In this document: positions 15,147-22,870 of the stretch, piece after piece
Layout of the letters: each line of letters starts with the position of its first letter
Numbering within the stretch: position 1 is the stretch's first letter
DNA from: Ignavibacteria bacterium RIFCSPLOWO2_12_FULL_56_21
Lineage (GTDB): Bacteria > Bacteroidota > Ignavibacteria > UBA10030
Direction: 5' to 3'
DNA length: 44,621 nucleotides
Assembly: GCA_001802945.1 (NCBI GenBank)
Contig: MHAK01000123.1
Span: 662 to 45,282, forward strand
Translations under genes and position numbers: made by a program
The notes under the pieces: generated by a model
Seen by the model: the letters and a program-made list of their open reading frames with translations, nothing else
What the model was told of the DNA's origin: nothing
Databases searched by the model: none

Positions 15147-16127
15147 ATGAACTCTCTCCTTGATCAGATCACCTCCCGAGCCAAGTCACTACACAAGCAC
15201 ATAGTTCTTCCCGACGCAACGGACGAACGGGCCATCAAGGCTGCCCGCATCCTCACTGACAAGGGCATCGCAGCCATATCGCTCATCGGGTCCGACAACG
15301 AGATCCGGAAGAAAGCGCAGGTCATCGGCATCGGACTCGAGAAGGTTCGCGTTATCGATCCGTCAACTTCAGACAAGCGGAGCGACTTCGCAAACATCTT
15401 TTTCAATCTGCGGAAAGCAAAGGGAATGACGATTGACGAGGCGCACACGGTCATGCAGCGTCCGCTCTTCTATGGAGCCATGATGGTGCGTGAGGGACTC
15501 GCCGACGGCAGCGTTGCGGGCTCCATTTCAACGACCGGCGACGTGCTGCGCGCCGGCATTCAGGCAATCGGCGTCGCCGACGGCATCAGCACCGTCTCCT
15601 CATTCTTTCTCATGGTCTTCCCCTACATCACATACACGTTCGCCGATTGCGCCGTCGTTCCGGACCCGACCGCCGAGCAGTTGGCCGACATCGCCATCGC
15701 GTCCGCCGACAATCACAGAAAGCTCACCGGGGAAGCGCCACGCGTGGCCATGTTGTCGTTCTCGACGAAAGGAAGCGCCGAGCACGCTCGCGTGGAAAAA
15801 GTACAGAAGGCCACCGCGTTCGTTCGCTCAAAGCGTCCCGACTTGTCCGTCGACGGCGAACTCCAGCTCGACGCGGCAATCGTGCCTTCGGTCGGCGACC
15901 GAAAAGCTCCCGGAAGCTCCGTTGCCGGCCGGGCCAACGTGCTCGTGTTTCCCGACCTCGACGCCGGCAACATCGGTTACAAACTGGCGCAGCGCATGGG
16001 GGGCGCCGAAGCGATCGGTCCCGTGGTTCAGGGCCTGAAGAAGCCCGCCTTCGACCTCTCGCGCGGATGCAGTGTGGAAGATATTGTGAACGTCGTCGCG
16101 ATTAATGCAGTGGTTGGGGCAGTGTAG
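15147..16127 (+). CDS. pta: Phosphate acetyltransferase
   Basis: A 326-residue enzyme of the short (single-domain) phosphotransacetylase type, which converts acetyl-CoA and phosphate to acetyl phosphate and CoA. Family stretches seen are [15 protein letters not shown] near the N-terminus, [20 protein letters not shown] (about 123-142), and [20 protein letters not shown] (about 256-275). The length equals that of the classic short Pta, without the DRTGG domain found in enterobacterial enzymes. No acetate kinase gene lies beside it, so acetate formation would use one elsewhere. A BMC shell gene pair lies about 14 kb away, but this is not the PduL type of microcompartments. The call is secure. 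Confidence 0.95.
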   Translation: MNSLLDQITSRAKSLHKHIVLPDATDERAIKAARILTDKGIAAISLIGSDNEIRKKAQVIGIGLEKVRVIDPSTSDKRSDFANIFFNLRKAKGMTIDEAHTVMQRPLFYGAMMVREGLADGSVAGSISTTGDVLRAGIQAIGVADGISTVSSFFLMVFPYITYTFADCAVVPDPTAEQLADIAIASADNHRKLTGEAPRVAMLSFSTKGSAEHARVEKVQKATAFVRSKRPDLSVDGELQLDAAIVPSVGDRKAPGSSVAGRANVLVFPDLDAGNIGYKLAQRMGGAEAIGPVVQGLKKPAFDLSRGCSVEDIVNVVAINAVVGAV

Positions 16128-16141
16128 AGCAGAACGAAAAA

Positions 16142-16255
16142 CTCCAAACATTCCAAACTGCCCAGACCTGCCAAACCAACGGCATAAGCCGTATTGACTC
16201 TTAGCATTTGTGTTTGGTTCGTGTGGAGGTTTGGACTGTTTGGACCGTTTTCTCT
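16142..16255. repeat. 9-nt phased inverted-repeat element (CCAAAC words)
   Basis: The left arm has CTCCAAACA, TTCCAAACT, GCCCAGACC, TGCCAAACC (16142-16177). The right arm has GTTTGGTTC, GTGTGGAG, GTTTGGACT, GTTTGGACC (16212-16246). Arms pair over about 40 bases. It uses the same word as the element at 7791-7892 but different flanks, so it is not a simple copy. It fills the pta to DUF1624 spacer. Confidence 0.68.
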
Positions 16256-16272
16256 CTTGAAACTACCGCTCT

Positions 16273-17439
16273 ATGCCGCAACTTTCCCGATACTCCTTCC
16301 TCGATCTCTACCGCGGTATCGTCGTTGTCCTCATGCTCGAGGGGCATTTGGTGCGCGAGGTCCTGGGAGCGGGGTGGCATGACACGCCGGGATTCCGCTT
16401 CCATGAAATGATCCACGGGCTCACAGCTCCGGGATTTCTTTTCGGCGCCGGGTTCACATTTGCCATTGCATCGCAAAAAAAGGGGGACCTGCTCCGGGGG
16501 CTAAATCGGCACGTTGTCCGGCGTCTCTGGCGCGGGATCATGCTCATCCTTATCGGCTACGCCCTCCACATACCTTATCTTTCCCTCACCAAAACACTCT
16601 CTCACGCCACACTCCTGCAATGGCGGGAGTTTCTCCAGTTTGATGTTCTTCAGGTAATCGGCCTGGGACTTTTCACGCTTCGCATTCTGTATCTTATCAT
16701 TCGCGAAGAACGGTGGTTTCTTTCAATTATTGCCGCCACGGCGTTCGCGGTCGTGTTTGTGACTCCGATGGCTTGGGAGGTCTCCGCCAGGGGAGATACT
16801 CCGCTGTGGCTGGCAACGGCGATCAGCGGAGCATTCGGATCTCCATTTCCCGTCTTCCCGTCCATCGCATTTCTTTTTGCGGGAGTTGTTGCGTCCTGGG
16901 GATTTCTTTCAGCTGCAAGGGCGGAGCAGGAGAGAGCGTATATGTTACGATTGATGACTGGAGGCGTCTTCATGCTTGGCGGAGGGGCGCTGTTAGACGT
17001 GGTCCCGTTCAATCTCCCGGGACATATGGACTTCTGGTCGACCTCCCCCGGCTTCTTTTGGATCAGGTTGGGCGTGTTGTTCGTCGCACTCGGCGCGTTG
17101 TGGTTTCTCGAAAACTCGGTCTTGGAAACATCTCACGCACGTGTCTGGATGCCGTCATGGTTGACGACGATGGGCATGGAATCGTTCTTCGTCTACATCC
17201 TCCATCTCTTGATGTTGTACGGATGGGTGACGAATCCCGACGAGAACATCGGCGGCTGGTTGGGACACGACCTGGGTCCGTTGCAGGCGGGGCTCTGGTC
17301 GCTGCCATTCATCGGCATCCTCGCGATCGCAGCCCGATGGTGGCAGCATGTCAAACGCCGGCATGCGCCGATCGTGAGAATGGGTTACTGGTGGATGGGA
17401 CTTACGGTGGCGGGGGAGTTTCTCAGGAGAGCTTGGTGA
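16273..17439 (+). CDS. DUF1624/heparan-glucosaminide acetyltransferase-like membrane protein
   Basis: A 388-residue inner-membrane protein with about ten membrane segments. The N-terminus FLDLYRGIVVVLMLEGHLVR, followed by GLTAPGFLFGAGFTFAIA, matches the DUF1624 or YeiB/HGSNAT-like acyltransferase superfamily, in which an early His and Arg lie near the active site (here His25 and Arg14). These proteins are thought to move acyl groups across a membrane onto a sugar or glycan, but few bacterial members are characterised. It starts 12 bases after a repeat element and stands alone. It could instead be assigned to acyltransferase 3; the family is moderately sure. Confidence 0.7.
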   Translation: MPQLSRYSFLDLYRGIVVVLMLEGHLVREVLGAGWHDTPGFRFHEMIHGLTAPGFLFGAGFTFAIASQKKGDLLRGLNRHVVRRLWRGIMLILIGYALHIPYLSLTKTLSHATLLQWREFLQFDVLQVIGLGLFTLRILYLIIREERWFLSIIAATAFAVVFVTPMAWEVSARGDTPLWLATAISGAFGSPFPVFPSIAFLFAGVVASWGFLSAARAEQERAYMLRLMTGGVFMLGGGALLDVVPFNLPGHMDFWSTSPGFFWIRLGVLFVALGALWFLENSVLETSHARVWMPSWLTTMGMESFFVYILHLLMLYGWVTNPDENIGGWLGHDLGPLQAGLWSLPFIGILAIAARWWQHVKRRHAPIVRMGYWWMGLTVAGEFLRRAW

Positions 17440-17446
17440 GGCGGGA

Positions 17447-17551
17447 AGCGCATAGCGCAAGGTGCATAGCGCATAGCGGCAAGCGGTCAGCGGCAAGCGG
17501 TCTGCACTCTGCGCCGTACGCTTGTCAGTTGTTCGTTGTCGATTGTCAGTT
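17447..17551. repeat. 7-nt phased array, fifteen consecutive heptads
   Basis: From 17447 the sequence reads AGCGCAT, AGCGCAA, GGTGCAT, AGCGCAT, AGCGGCA, AGCGGTC, AGCGGCA, AGCGGTC, TGCACTC, TGCGCCG, TACGCTT and then switches word to GTCAGTT, GTTCGTT, GTCGATT, GTCAGTT without losing phase. This is the longest unbroken 7-nt register in the window. It lies between the DUF1624 stop and the T9SS gene stop, which are convergent. Confidence 0.75.
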
Positions 17552-17559
17552 TGCCCGTG

Positions 17560-18255
17560 TTACCTGGCGAGTACCATCCTCGTTACCTTCACCTCTCCCC
17601 CCATCGACAATCTGGCGAAGTACGTGCCTGATGCAAGCGTAGCTCCGTTGTGCTGCGCGACCCAGTTTGCGCTAAACGTTCCAGGAGCAACTTCAGCGTC
17701 GGCGAGCACGCTCACTTCGCGGCCGGTGATATCATATATTGCGAGCCGAACATGTCCGGGTTTGCGCACAGTGTAGCGAAGCTGCGTGGAAGGATTGAAT
17801 GGATTTGGGAAGTTCTGTTCCAGCGTAATGGATGGAGTCGAATCATCTCGAAGCCACGTTCCTTCCGTGCTGACGTCGAGTCCTTGTGCATCGGGGCTTC
17901 CCAAAACTACGTCTGCGAGTCCAACAAAACCGCTACCCGAGAACGGAATGACCGCAACTTCGCCGGTGCCGGACGGCAGTTGATGATCTGTTGAGCTGAT
18001 GATCACGACGCTCATCGTCGTGTCGTTGATCATGTGTCCCGCGACGATCCAGCCTAACGTCCTCCTCCCCTGCGTGATGTTCCCAAGCGAAACCGAAGAA
18101 GAAACGCTCACCCGCATCTGAAGTCCCCCAACGACATCCTCGTTGGAAAGTACCAACCTCAGTTCATTCCCTGATTGCTGAACGGTGAGCTTGTTCCCGC
18201 CGACCGTCGTTCCGACAAGTAAGAGACTCGCTATTAGCATCCATCCCAATCGCAC
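17560..18255 (-). CDS. Secreted protein with type IX sorting domain
   Basis: A 231-residue protein. It has a signal peptide (1-19) and a beta-rich domain (about 22-135, cohesin- or Ig-like with VVGGLQMRVSVSSSV and GTGEVAVIPFSGSG). The C-terminal sorting domain (about 145-231) has the classic LEQNFPNPFNPST start, IYDITGREV middle and LASGTYFARL end. The last domain directs export through the T9SS outer-membrane translocon and is normally cleaved. The protein is small for such cargo and has no enzyme domain, so a surface-binding or adhesion role is possible. It is monocistronic, converging with the DUF1624 gene. The sorting-domain call is secure; the N-terminal domain is less so. Confidence 0.88.
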   Translation of the reverse strand: MRLGWMLIASLLLVGTTVGGNKLTVQQSGNELRLVLSNEDVVGGLQMRVSVSSSVSLGNITQGRRTLGWIVAGHMINDTTMSVVIISSTDHQLPSGTGEVAVIPFSGSGFVGLADVVLGSPDAQGLDVSTEGTWLRDDSTPSITLEQNFPNPFNPSTQLRYTVRKPGHVRLAIYDITGREVSVLADAEVAPGTFSANWVAQHNGATLASGTYFARLSMGGEVKVTRMVLAR

Positions 18256-18523
18256 TGTGAACCTCCGGCTTTCTGGTTGCCAGAGATTCTACCAGAGTGG
18301 TACCATAGACGGCGACTGAGGGCAAAAAATTAGGATGCTATAAGTCGTTATATGTCAATGAATTGGCGGTGTTTAAATTTGCATACAATATCTATCTGTA
18401 ATGCAAGAATTGTAAAATCTACAATGGGACGTAGGGGTATCTCATTGGAAAGTCTTATTGCTCCGTACATCCACTTCTTCAATAGAAGGATGAATCTGGC
18501 TCAAAAAAAATCGGTCCAACCTC

Positions 18524-18552
18524 TTGACAAATGCTCGTGCCGACTGTATATT
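18524..18552 (+). promoter_or_regulatory. Consensus sigma70-type promoter
   Basis: TTGACA (18524-18529), a 17-base spacer and TATATT (18547-18552): the -35 and -10 boxes are one mismatch from perfect in total. Transcription would start near 18559, about 25 bases before the thioredoxin-like gene. The spacer upstream (18256-18523) is AT-rich compared with its surroundings and has a small inverted repeat at 18379-18406 but no gene. Confidence 0.65.
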
Positions 18553-18584
18553 CGCGGAGCGCCAGCGCGTAAAATGTTTCGCGC

Positions 18585-19235
18585 ATGTCGCATTTCATCA
18601 AGAGGGGTGCGTTGTCGCGTCGTATCGTCATCTTTTCAGCAATCCTGCTCTGTACTGTCGGCAGTATTATCGTCCTGCTCACCGCTTTCCATGCGCGTTC
18701 GATCAAAGGGAAGGTGCGCCCCGAACTTTCCTTGCGTTCGCCTGAAGGAGTGCCGTTTCAACTTGGCCTTCCCTATGGACGTCACCACGTGCTTGTGTTC
18801 TTTTCCGTGACGTGTCCGTTTTGTCGCGTGGAGCTCGAACATGTCCGGCGGCTCAGGCCAATGCTGAACGAATGTGACATTATGCTTATCTCCGTCGGTC
18901 CGACAGTCTCGGTTCGATCTTTTCTGGACTCGACACGTTTGACTTTTCCGGCCCTTTTGATGAACCCTGCAGATGCGTATATCCAGTTGGGAATTCGGAA
19001 TATCCCTGCAATCCTGCTTGTCAACGAACGCGATATCATCGAACATGTGGCCGTGGGCTCGCGTTCGTTCATTGAAGATAGTCTGATGCTTGCTGATTTC
19101 TGCCGTGAGCGTGCGCCGGAGCCTTCGGCGTTGGGATCCTCGGGGGGAGGATGGGTCGCCGATGCGTTCTGGCTGCGCCCACGGTGGTTGATCCCGAAAC
19201 TTGAATCTGTGGAAAGGTCACTCTCTGCTCGCTGA
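18585..19235 (+). CDS. Membrane-tethered thioredoxin-like protein
   Basis: A 216-residue protein. One membrane anchor (about 14-34, after an Arg-rich start) leads to an AhpC/TlpA-type thioredoxin fold (about 42-170): HHVLVFFSVTCPFCRVEL holds the CPFC redox motif (Cys77, Cys80), and the cis-Pro loop is IRNIPAILLV. The domain would face the periplasm, where such proteins reduce or reshuffle disulfides. The tail of about 45 residues is not recognised. ATG 18585 has no clear ribosome site; an in-frame TTG 27 bases later follows AAGAGGGG and could be the true start. The next gene encodes a small exported protein with five cysteines, a plausible client. Confidence 0.75.
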   Translation: MSHFIKRGALSRRIVIFSAILLCTVGSIIVLLTAFHARSIKGKVRPELSLRSPEGVPFQLGLPYGRHHVLVFFSVTCPFCRVELEHVRRLRPMLNECDIMLISVGPTVSVRSFLDSTRLTFPALLMNPADAYIQLGIRNIPAILLVNERDIIEHVAVGSRSFIEDSLMLADFCRERAPEPSALGSSGGGWVADAFWLRPRWLIPKLESVERSLSAR

Positions 19236-19370
19236 TCTGATGATGGCGAACTGTGTCGCGGGTCCTGGCCGGCCCCCGGGCACTGCTTCATGGGACGTTG
19301 TCAGCGGAGGGCCGCGGCGGGCGGAGGGTGATTCACATCATCGCTCATCGTCTTTAGAAGGAGATTCGTT

Positions 19371-19676
19371 ATGCGACGCAGTATCGAAACCGGAATCATG
19401 GCGCTGTGCGCCCTGCTTGTGTTGTTGCTGCCATTGACCTCTGCTGCCGCCTCGGTCGATAAAACATCGGCGAACGCAACGCTCAACGAGGCGACGTGCC
19501 TTGCGGGAGCCCAGCAGAGTTGCAGCGACCAAGCGACTTTGGCGTTCTTGAACTGTGCCGAAACGTTCGGTCTGACATGGGAGGACGTCGAGAACGGGAC
19601 CACCGGGGTCTACGTTTGCGCAACCTGGGGTACGCTGGCGTACGTGTGGTGCTCTATCGTGTCAATCTTCGCCTGA
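19371..19676 (+). CDS. Small exported cysteine-containing protein
   Basis: A 101-residue protein with a strong ribosome site (AGAAGGAG, 7 bases before ATG). It has a signal peptide (about 1-26, hydrophobic core LCALLVLLLPLTSAAA) and a mature part of about 75 residues with five cysteines: NEATC, QQSC, FLNC, YVC and VWC. The odd number leaves one free or for pairing between molecules. The C-terminal third is hydrophobic and aromatic (YVCATWGTLAYVWC). I do not recognise a family; it could be a small exported structural or signalling protein. It follows the thioredoxin-like gene by 135 bases and is closed by a strong stem-loop at 19694. Confidence 0.7.
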   Translation: MRRSIETGIMALCALLVLLLPLTSAAASVDKTSANATLNEATCLAGAQQSCSDQATLAFLNCAETFGLTWEDVENGTTGVYVCATWGTLAYVWCSIVSIFA

Positions 19677-19693
19677 CCGCACCCACTCTGCAC

Positions 19694-19724
19694 AATGGAG
19701 CCGGATCACATCTCCGGCTCCATT
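19694..19724 (+). terminator. Stem-loop terminator after the Cys protein gene
   Basis: AATGGAGCCGGA (19694-19705) and TCCGGCTCCATT (19713-19724) form a perfect 12-bp stem with a 7-base loop, followed by a weak T-rich TCTAT. It starts 17 bases after the stop codon. The short T tail makes it a likely but not textbook Rho-independent terminator. Confidence 0.7.
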
Positions 19725-19761
19725 TCTATCCGATCTCTATAGAACAGTGCTTTCCCTCATC

Positions 19762-20334
19762 ATGCTCCGTAACGCTTGTCGACGAAACGGTTCGAATGCG
19801 TTGCTCTGGACGCTCTCATCAGCGCTTGCTCTGTGTACAACGACAACTTCAGGTCAAGCTCAGCTTGTCGATAATCCGGTCGAACGATTTGAATTCGTCA
19901 GCTGGACGGACAAACCGGCCGACCTTATCAATACCTTCGGCTATACGTGGTTTCGAAGCGGACGACTTACCCCTCCATGGGTGGATGTTCCACAGAACGA
20001 CTCGCTGATGTCGTTTACGGGCCGCGACACGGCATTCGGTTCTCAGGTTGCTCTGTTTTTCAATTTTACACGCGACGATTCCGTCCTTGTCGCATTAACG
20101 CTGATCTGCGTGCCCCCGTCAACAAAGGGGGATGTGAACGATCTGCTGGATGACTGTGAGGCGGTCATCCAGGAATCGTATGGCGAACCCCAGTCTTCGA
20201 TCACCATTCCGTTCATCACAAAGACGCTGGTGTGGGAAATGCAACGGTCAACGGTCCGCCTGGTACGTACCCGGACGATGATGGACGCCCTGGCCGTCAT
20301 CTACAAGCCTAATTCGCTTTCACAAGGAAGGTGA
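19762..20334 (+). CDS. Exported protein of unknown function
   Basis: About 190 residues from ATG 19762. An in-frame GTG 15 bases earlier is possible, and neither has a clear ribosome site. It has a signal peptide with an Arg-rich start and hydrophobic core (about 14-26), with likely cleavage after SGQAQ. The mature part is rich in aromatic and polar residues (FGYTWFRSGRLTPPWVDVPQ) and has two cysteines (ICVPP and DDCEA). I recognise no domain. It follows a terminator, so it probably has its own promoter, but it shares the exported character of the two genes before it. Confidence 0.65.
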   Translation: MLRNACRRNGSNALLWTLSSALALCTTTTSGQAQLVDNPVERFEFVSWTDKPADLINTFGYTWFRSGRLTPPWVDVPQNDSLMSFTGRDTAFGSQVALFFNFTRDDSVLVALTLICVPPSTKGDVNDLLDDCEAVIQESYGEPQSSITIPFITKTLVWEMQRSTVRLVRTRTMMDALAVIYKPNSLSQGR

Positions 20335-20387
20335 AGTGCAGAAGTGCGAGCCGGCCTCGTCACAAGCTTGACGCATGCCGTGCTCGT

Positions 20388-20756
20388 CTAGAGGTTTTTC
20401 CAGAAGCCATATGCCAGCATGCCCCATCCCGCCAAAAACGCCAGTCCACCGATGGGCGTAATCGCTCCGATCCATCGGATGCCCGTGAACGCAAGGATGT
20501 AGAGACTGCCGGAGAAGAGAACAATTCCCGCCACAAAACACCAGCCGGAAACCGTGAAGAGCGGCGCCCCGAAACGTTCTACGGCCCAAGCAACGACCAG
20601 CAATGCGAGCGAATGATACATTTGATATCGTACGCCGGTTTCGAACGTGTCGAGCATTGATGCCGTGAGTGTGCCCTTCAGTGAATGGGCGCCGAATGCG
20701 CCCAGAGCCACTCCGAACAATCCGCCCACGGCGCCGATGATCGCAAAGAGTTTCAT
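20388..20756 (-). CDS. DUF423 family membrane protein
   Basis: A 122-residue protein with four membrane segments. It matches DUF423 (YwdK/YgdD-like) closely: the N-terminus has the GALGAFGAHSLK-like stretch (here GVALGAFGAHSLK), then RYQMYHSLALL, FSGSLYILAFTG and ITPIGGLAFLAGW. The family is widespread, of normal length here, and its role is unknown. It lies downstream of the SDR operon on the same strand but is separated from it by a long inverted repeat, so it may be transcribed apart. Confidence 0.92.
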   Translation of the reverse strand: MKLFAIIGAVGGLFGVALGAFGAHSLKGTLTASMLDTFETGVRYQMYHSLALLVVAWAVERFGAPLFTVSGWCFVAGIVLFSGSLYILAFTGIRWIGAITPIGGLAFLAGWGMLAYGFWKNL

Positions 20757-20795
20757 CGATGGATTCCTCGACTTAGACCATGCTTAGAAGATTAT

Positions 20796-20937
20796 CACGC
20801 AACGCACGCAACGACGGTCTTAGAGCTCAGTGTCACGAACGCAACGCATTTGAGTGTGCGATTTCAAAAAGGATTTTGAACTATTTCGTTGCGGACTTGA
20901 AACGCATGCTCTACAAAGTCGTTGCGATCGTTGCGTG
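20796..20937. repeat. 9-nt phased long inverted repeat (ACGCAACGn words)
   Basis: CACGCAACGCACGCAACGAC... (20796-20826) pairs with the arm at 20908-20937 (...GTCGTTGCGATCGTTGCGTG) over about 30 bases with few mismatches. Further ACGCAACGC and TTCGTTGCG words lie inside. Words repeat every 9 bases. It fills the spacer between the SDR and DUF423 genes and would form a long stem in their shared transcript. Confidence 0.7.
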
Positions 20938-20957
20938 TAAATCTTTTCCCAGCGCTT

Positions 20958-21731
20958 CTAAAGTACTTTATGCACGAGAGTCGTCGAGCTCTGCGCCGTC
21001 GGCAGAATGAGCACCTCCGCGATCTGCACGTGCGGAGGCGCGGATGCACAAAACATGACGGCGTCGGCGATATCCTCGGGTTGGAGCGGCTTGTAACCCT
21101 TGTATGTTATTTTCGCCCGCTCCGTATCCCCGCGAAATCGCACCTCGCTGAACTCTGTCTGGACGAGCCCCGGATCCACCGTGCACACGCGGATCGGCGT
21201 ATCTACCAAGTCCATTCGTAATCCCTTCGTCAGCGCATCGACGGCGTGTTTCGTCGCGCAGTACACGTTTCCCTTTGGATAGACTTCATGACCGGCGATC
21301 GACCCGATGTTGACGATCGTTCCGCTCTTGCGCGCCACCATTCCTGGAACGACCACCCTGGACACGTACAGGAGTCCCTTCACGTTCGTGTCGATCATTT
21401 CCTCCCAGTCTTCAATGCTCCCCTCGTGAAGTTTGTCAAGTCCGCGGCTGAGTCCTGCATTGTTCACAAGAACGTCGATCGACTGCCATTCATCCGGCAG
21501 GCGGTTGAAAGCCAGCGTTACTGCTTTGTTGTCCCGCACGTCGAGTTCGATGATGAACGTCTCCGCTCCGTGTTTCGCTTTCAGGTCCGCGGAAAGTTCA
21601 AGCAGTCGGTTCTTCCGGCGCGCCGAGAGGATTACCCTGGCTCCGGCCGCCGCGAAGGCAGCAGCACACGCTTTGCCGATCCCGCTGGAGGCCCCGGTGA
21701 TGAGCGCGATTTTGTTGTTCAATGGATTCAT
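20958..21731 (-). CDS. Short-chain dehydrogenase/reductase, YdfG-like
   Basis: A 257-residue cytosolic oxidoreductase. ATG 21731 overlaps the stop of the previous gene as ATGA, so it is translationally coupled. Motifs are cofactor loop TGASSGIG, ARRKNR after strand 2 (basic, so probably NADP-preferring), NNAG, and the catalytic Ser then YCATK (Tyr-x-x-x-Lys). The stretch PGLVQTEFSEVRFRGD is typical of the YdfG/serine 3-dehydrogenase-like group that oxidises 3-hydroxy acids such as serine or threonine. Placement after a D-threonine-aldolase-like gene fits a beta-hydroxy amino acid substrate, but this is an inference. Confidence 0.9.
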   Translation of the reverse strand: MNPLNNKIALITGASSGIGKACAAAFAAAGARVILSARRKNRLLELSADLKAKHGAETFIIELDVRDNKAVTLAFNRLPDEWQSIDVLVNNAGLSRGLDKLHEGSIEDWEEMIDTNVKGLLYVSRVVVPGMVARKSGTIVNIGSIAGHEVYPKGNVYCATKHAVDALTKGLRMDLVDTPIRVCTVDPGLVQTEFSEVRFRGDTERAKITYKGYKPLQPEDIADAVMFCASAPPHVQIAEVLILPTAQSSTTLVHKVL

Positions 21732-22870
21732 ACGGAACGCCCCTTGAGTATCTGCCATCGTTGTACCGGTTCGTCGTCTTGTATCACAACGTATTCATCG
21801 AAGTGCGCAACTGTCAGACAGGAATGGTTTTCCAGGATCCGTACCCTCTCTCCGACGGAGAACATGCCGTCGAGCGCCATGCCGCCGTCCGTCACCACTT
21901 TCCCGTGTTCCTGCGACAGACTGCCCATGTGAATGTGGGCGAACAGGCGTTTGCGATTATAGTCCTCGTAGATCGGTCCCATATCCATGGGGTTGGGAAC
22001 GTGTGCCGGGCCGAGGTCCTTCGAGAGGGCCAGAGCGCCGGCGTCGGTCAGGAAATGCCTCGCGTGGGGCCGATGGGATATGACGCTCGCGAGAACCGTC
22101 ACCGCGCAATCCTCCACCCCGCAGATACCCAGCGTTGCCATCGTGTAATCGTAGAAAACGTAGTTCCCCGGCCGGGCTTCGGTGACGCCGTCGAGCCGGT
22201 CGATGACTGCCATCGCGGGCGTCGAACCGACGCTAATCCCGGGCACCCTCAGTCCTTTGGCGCGCATACGGCCGGCAAGGTCCACCATGACATCGCGCTC
22301 CTGCCGGGCGGCATCCAGGATCTCATCGGGGTTCCTGCCGGCATACGCATGGCCCGAGTGAGACAAGATCCCGTCGAATTCCAGCACGCTCGACTCATTC
22401 AGCTTGCGAATGAGCTCTTCCGCCTCGGGAGAACGGGGGTCGACGCCGGCCCGATGGTTGCCGCAATCGATCTTGAGCCAGACGTGGAGTTTCCGTTCGC
22501 TTACGCGCGCCGCCTTGTCGAGATGTCCTTTTGCTTCCAGGCTGTCGATGACCACCCGAAACGTGATCCTCGACGCCAGATCTGCCGCCTTCGTTGCATA
22601 GACCGGAGGAATCGGAAACGCCCAAGTGATGTCGTCGAATCCCGCATCGGCGAATTTCTCCGCCTCATAGAATGTCGAGACTGTTATCCCCTTCGCCCCC
22701 AACTCACGCTGGCGTTTTCCGATCTCGAGACACTTGTGCGTTTTCATGTGCGGACGCAGAGAAACGCCGAGCAAATTCGCGCGTTGTTGCATTCGCTGGA
22801 GATTACGTTCGAGAATATCCTGGTCCAACAGCAATGCGGGGGTGAGCAGCGAACCGAGAGGCATGGTCAT
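21728..22870 (-). CDS. D-threonine aldolase/D-serine dehydratase-like PLP enzyme
   Basis: A 380-residue fold-type III PLP enzyme. ATG 22870 shares a base with the preceding stop (TGATG). The N-terminal alanine-racemase-like barrel has TPALLLD and the PLP lysine in RPHMKTHK. The C-terminal D-Ser-dehydratase-like domain has the metal-binding pair: His of QEHG and the His/Cys of NHSC. Members either split D-threonine into glycine and acetaldehyde or deaminate D-serine; sequence alone does not decide which. It is the middle gene of a three-gene overlapped operon with E1alpha/beta and an SDR. Confidence 0.88.
   Translation of the reverse strand: MTMPLGSLLTPALLLDQDILERNLQRMQQRANLLGVSLRPHMKTHKCLEIGKRQRELGAKGITVSTFYEAEKFADAGFDDITWAFPIPPVYATKAADLASRITFRVVIDSLEAKGHLDKAARVSERKLHVWLKIDCGNHRAGVDPRSPEAEELIRKLNESSVLEFDGILSHSGHAYAGRNPDEILDAARQERDVMVDLAGRMRAKGLRVPGISVGSTPAMAVIDRLDGVTEARPGNYVFYDYTMATLGICGVEDCAVTVLASVISHRPHARHFLTDAGALALSKDLGPAHVPNPMDMGPIYEDYNRKRLFAHIHMGSLSQEHGKVVTDGGMALDGMFSVGERVRILENHSCLTVAHFDEYVVIQDDEPVQRWQILKGRSV

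Noticed and set aside
15147-16127. pta as part of the microcompartment
   Set aside because: It is the cytosolic short Pta type, about 14 kb from the shell genes, and has no encapsulation helix.
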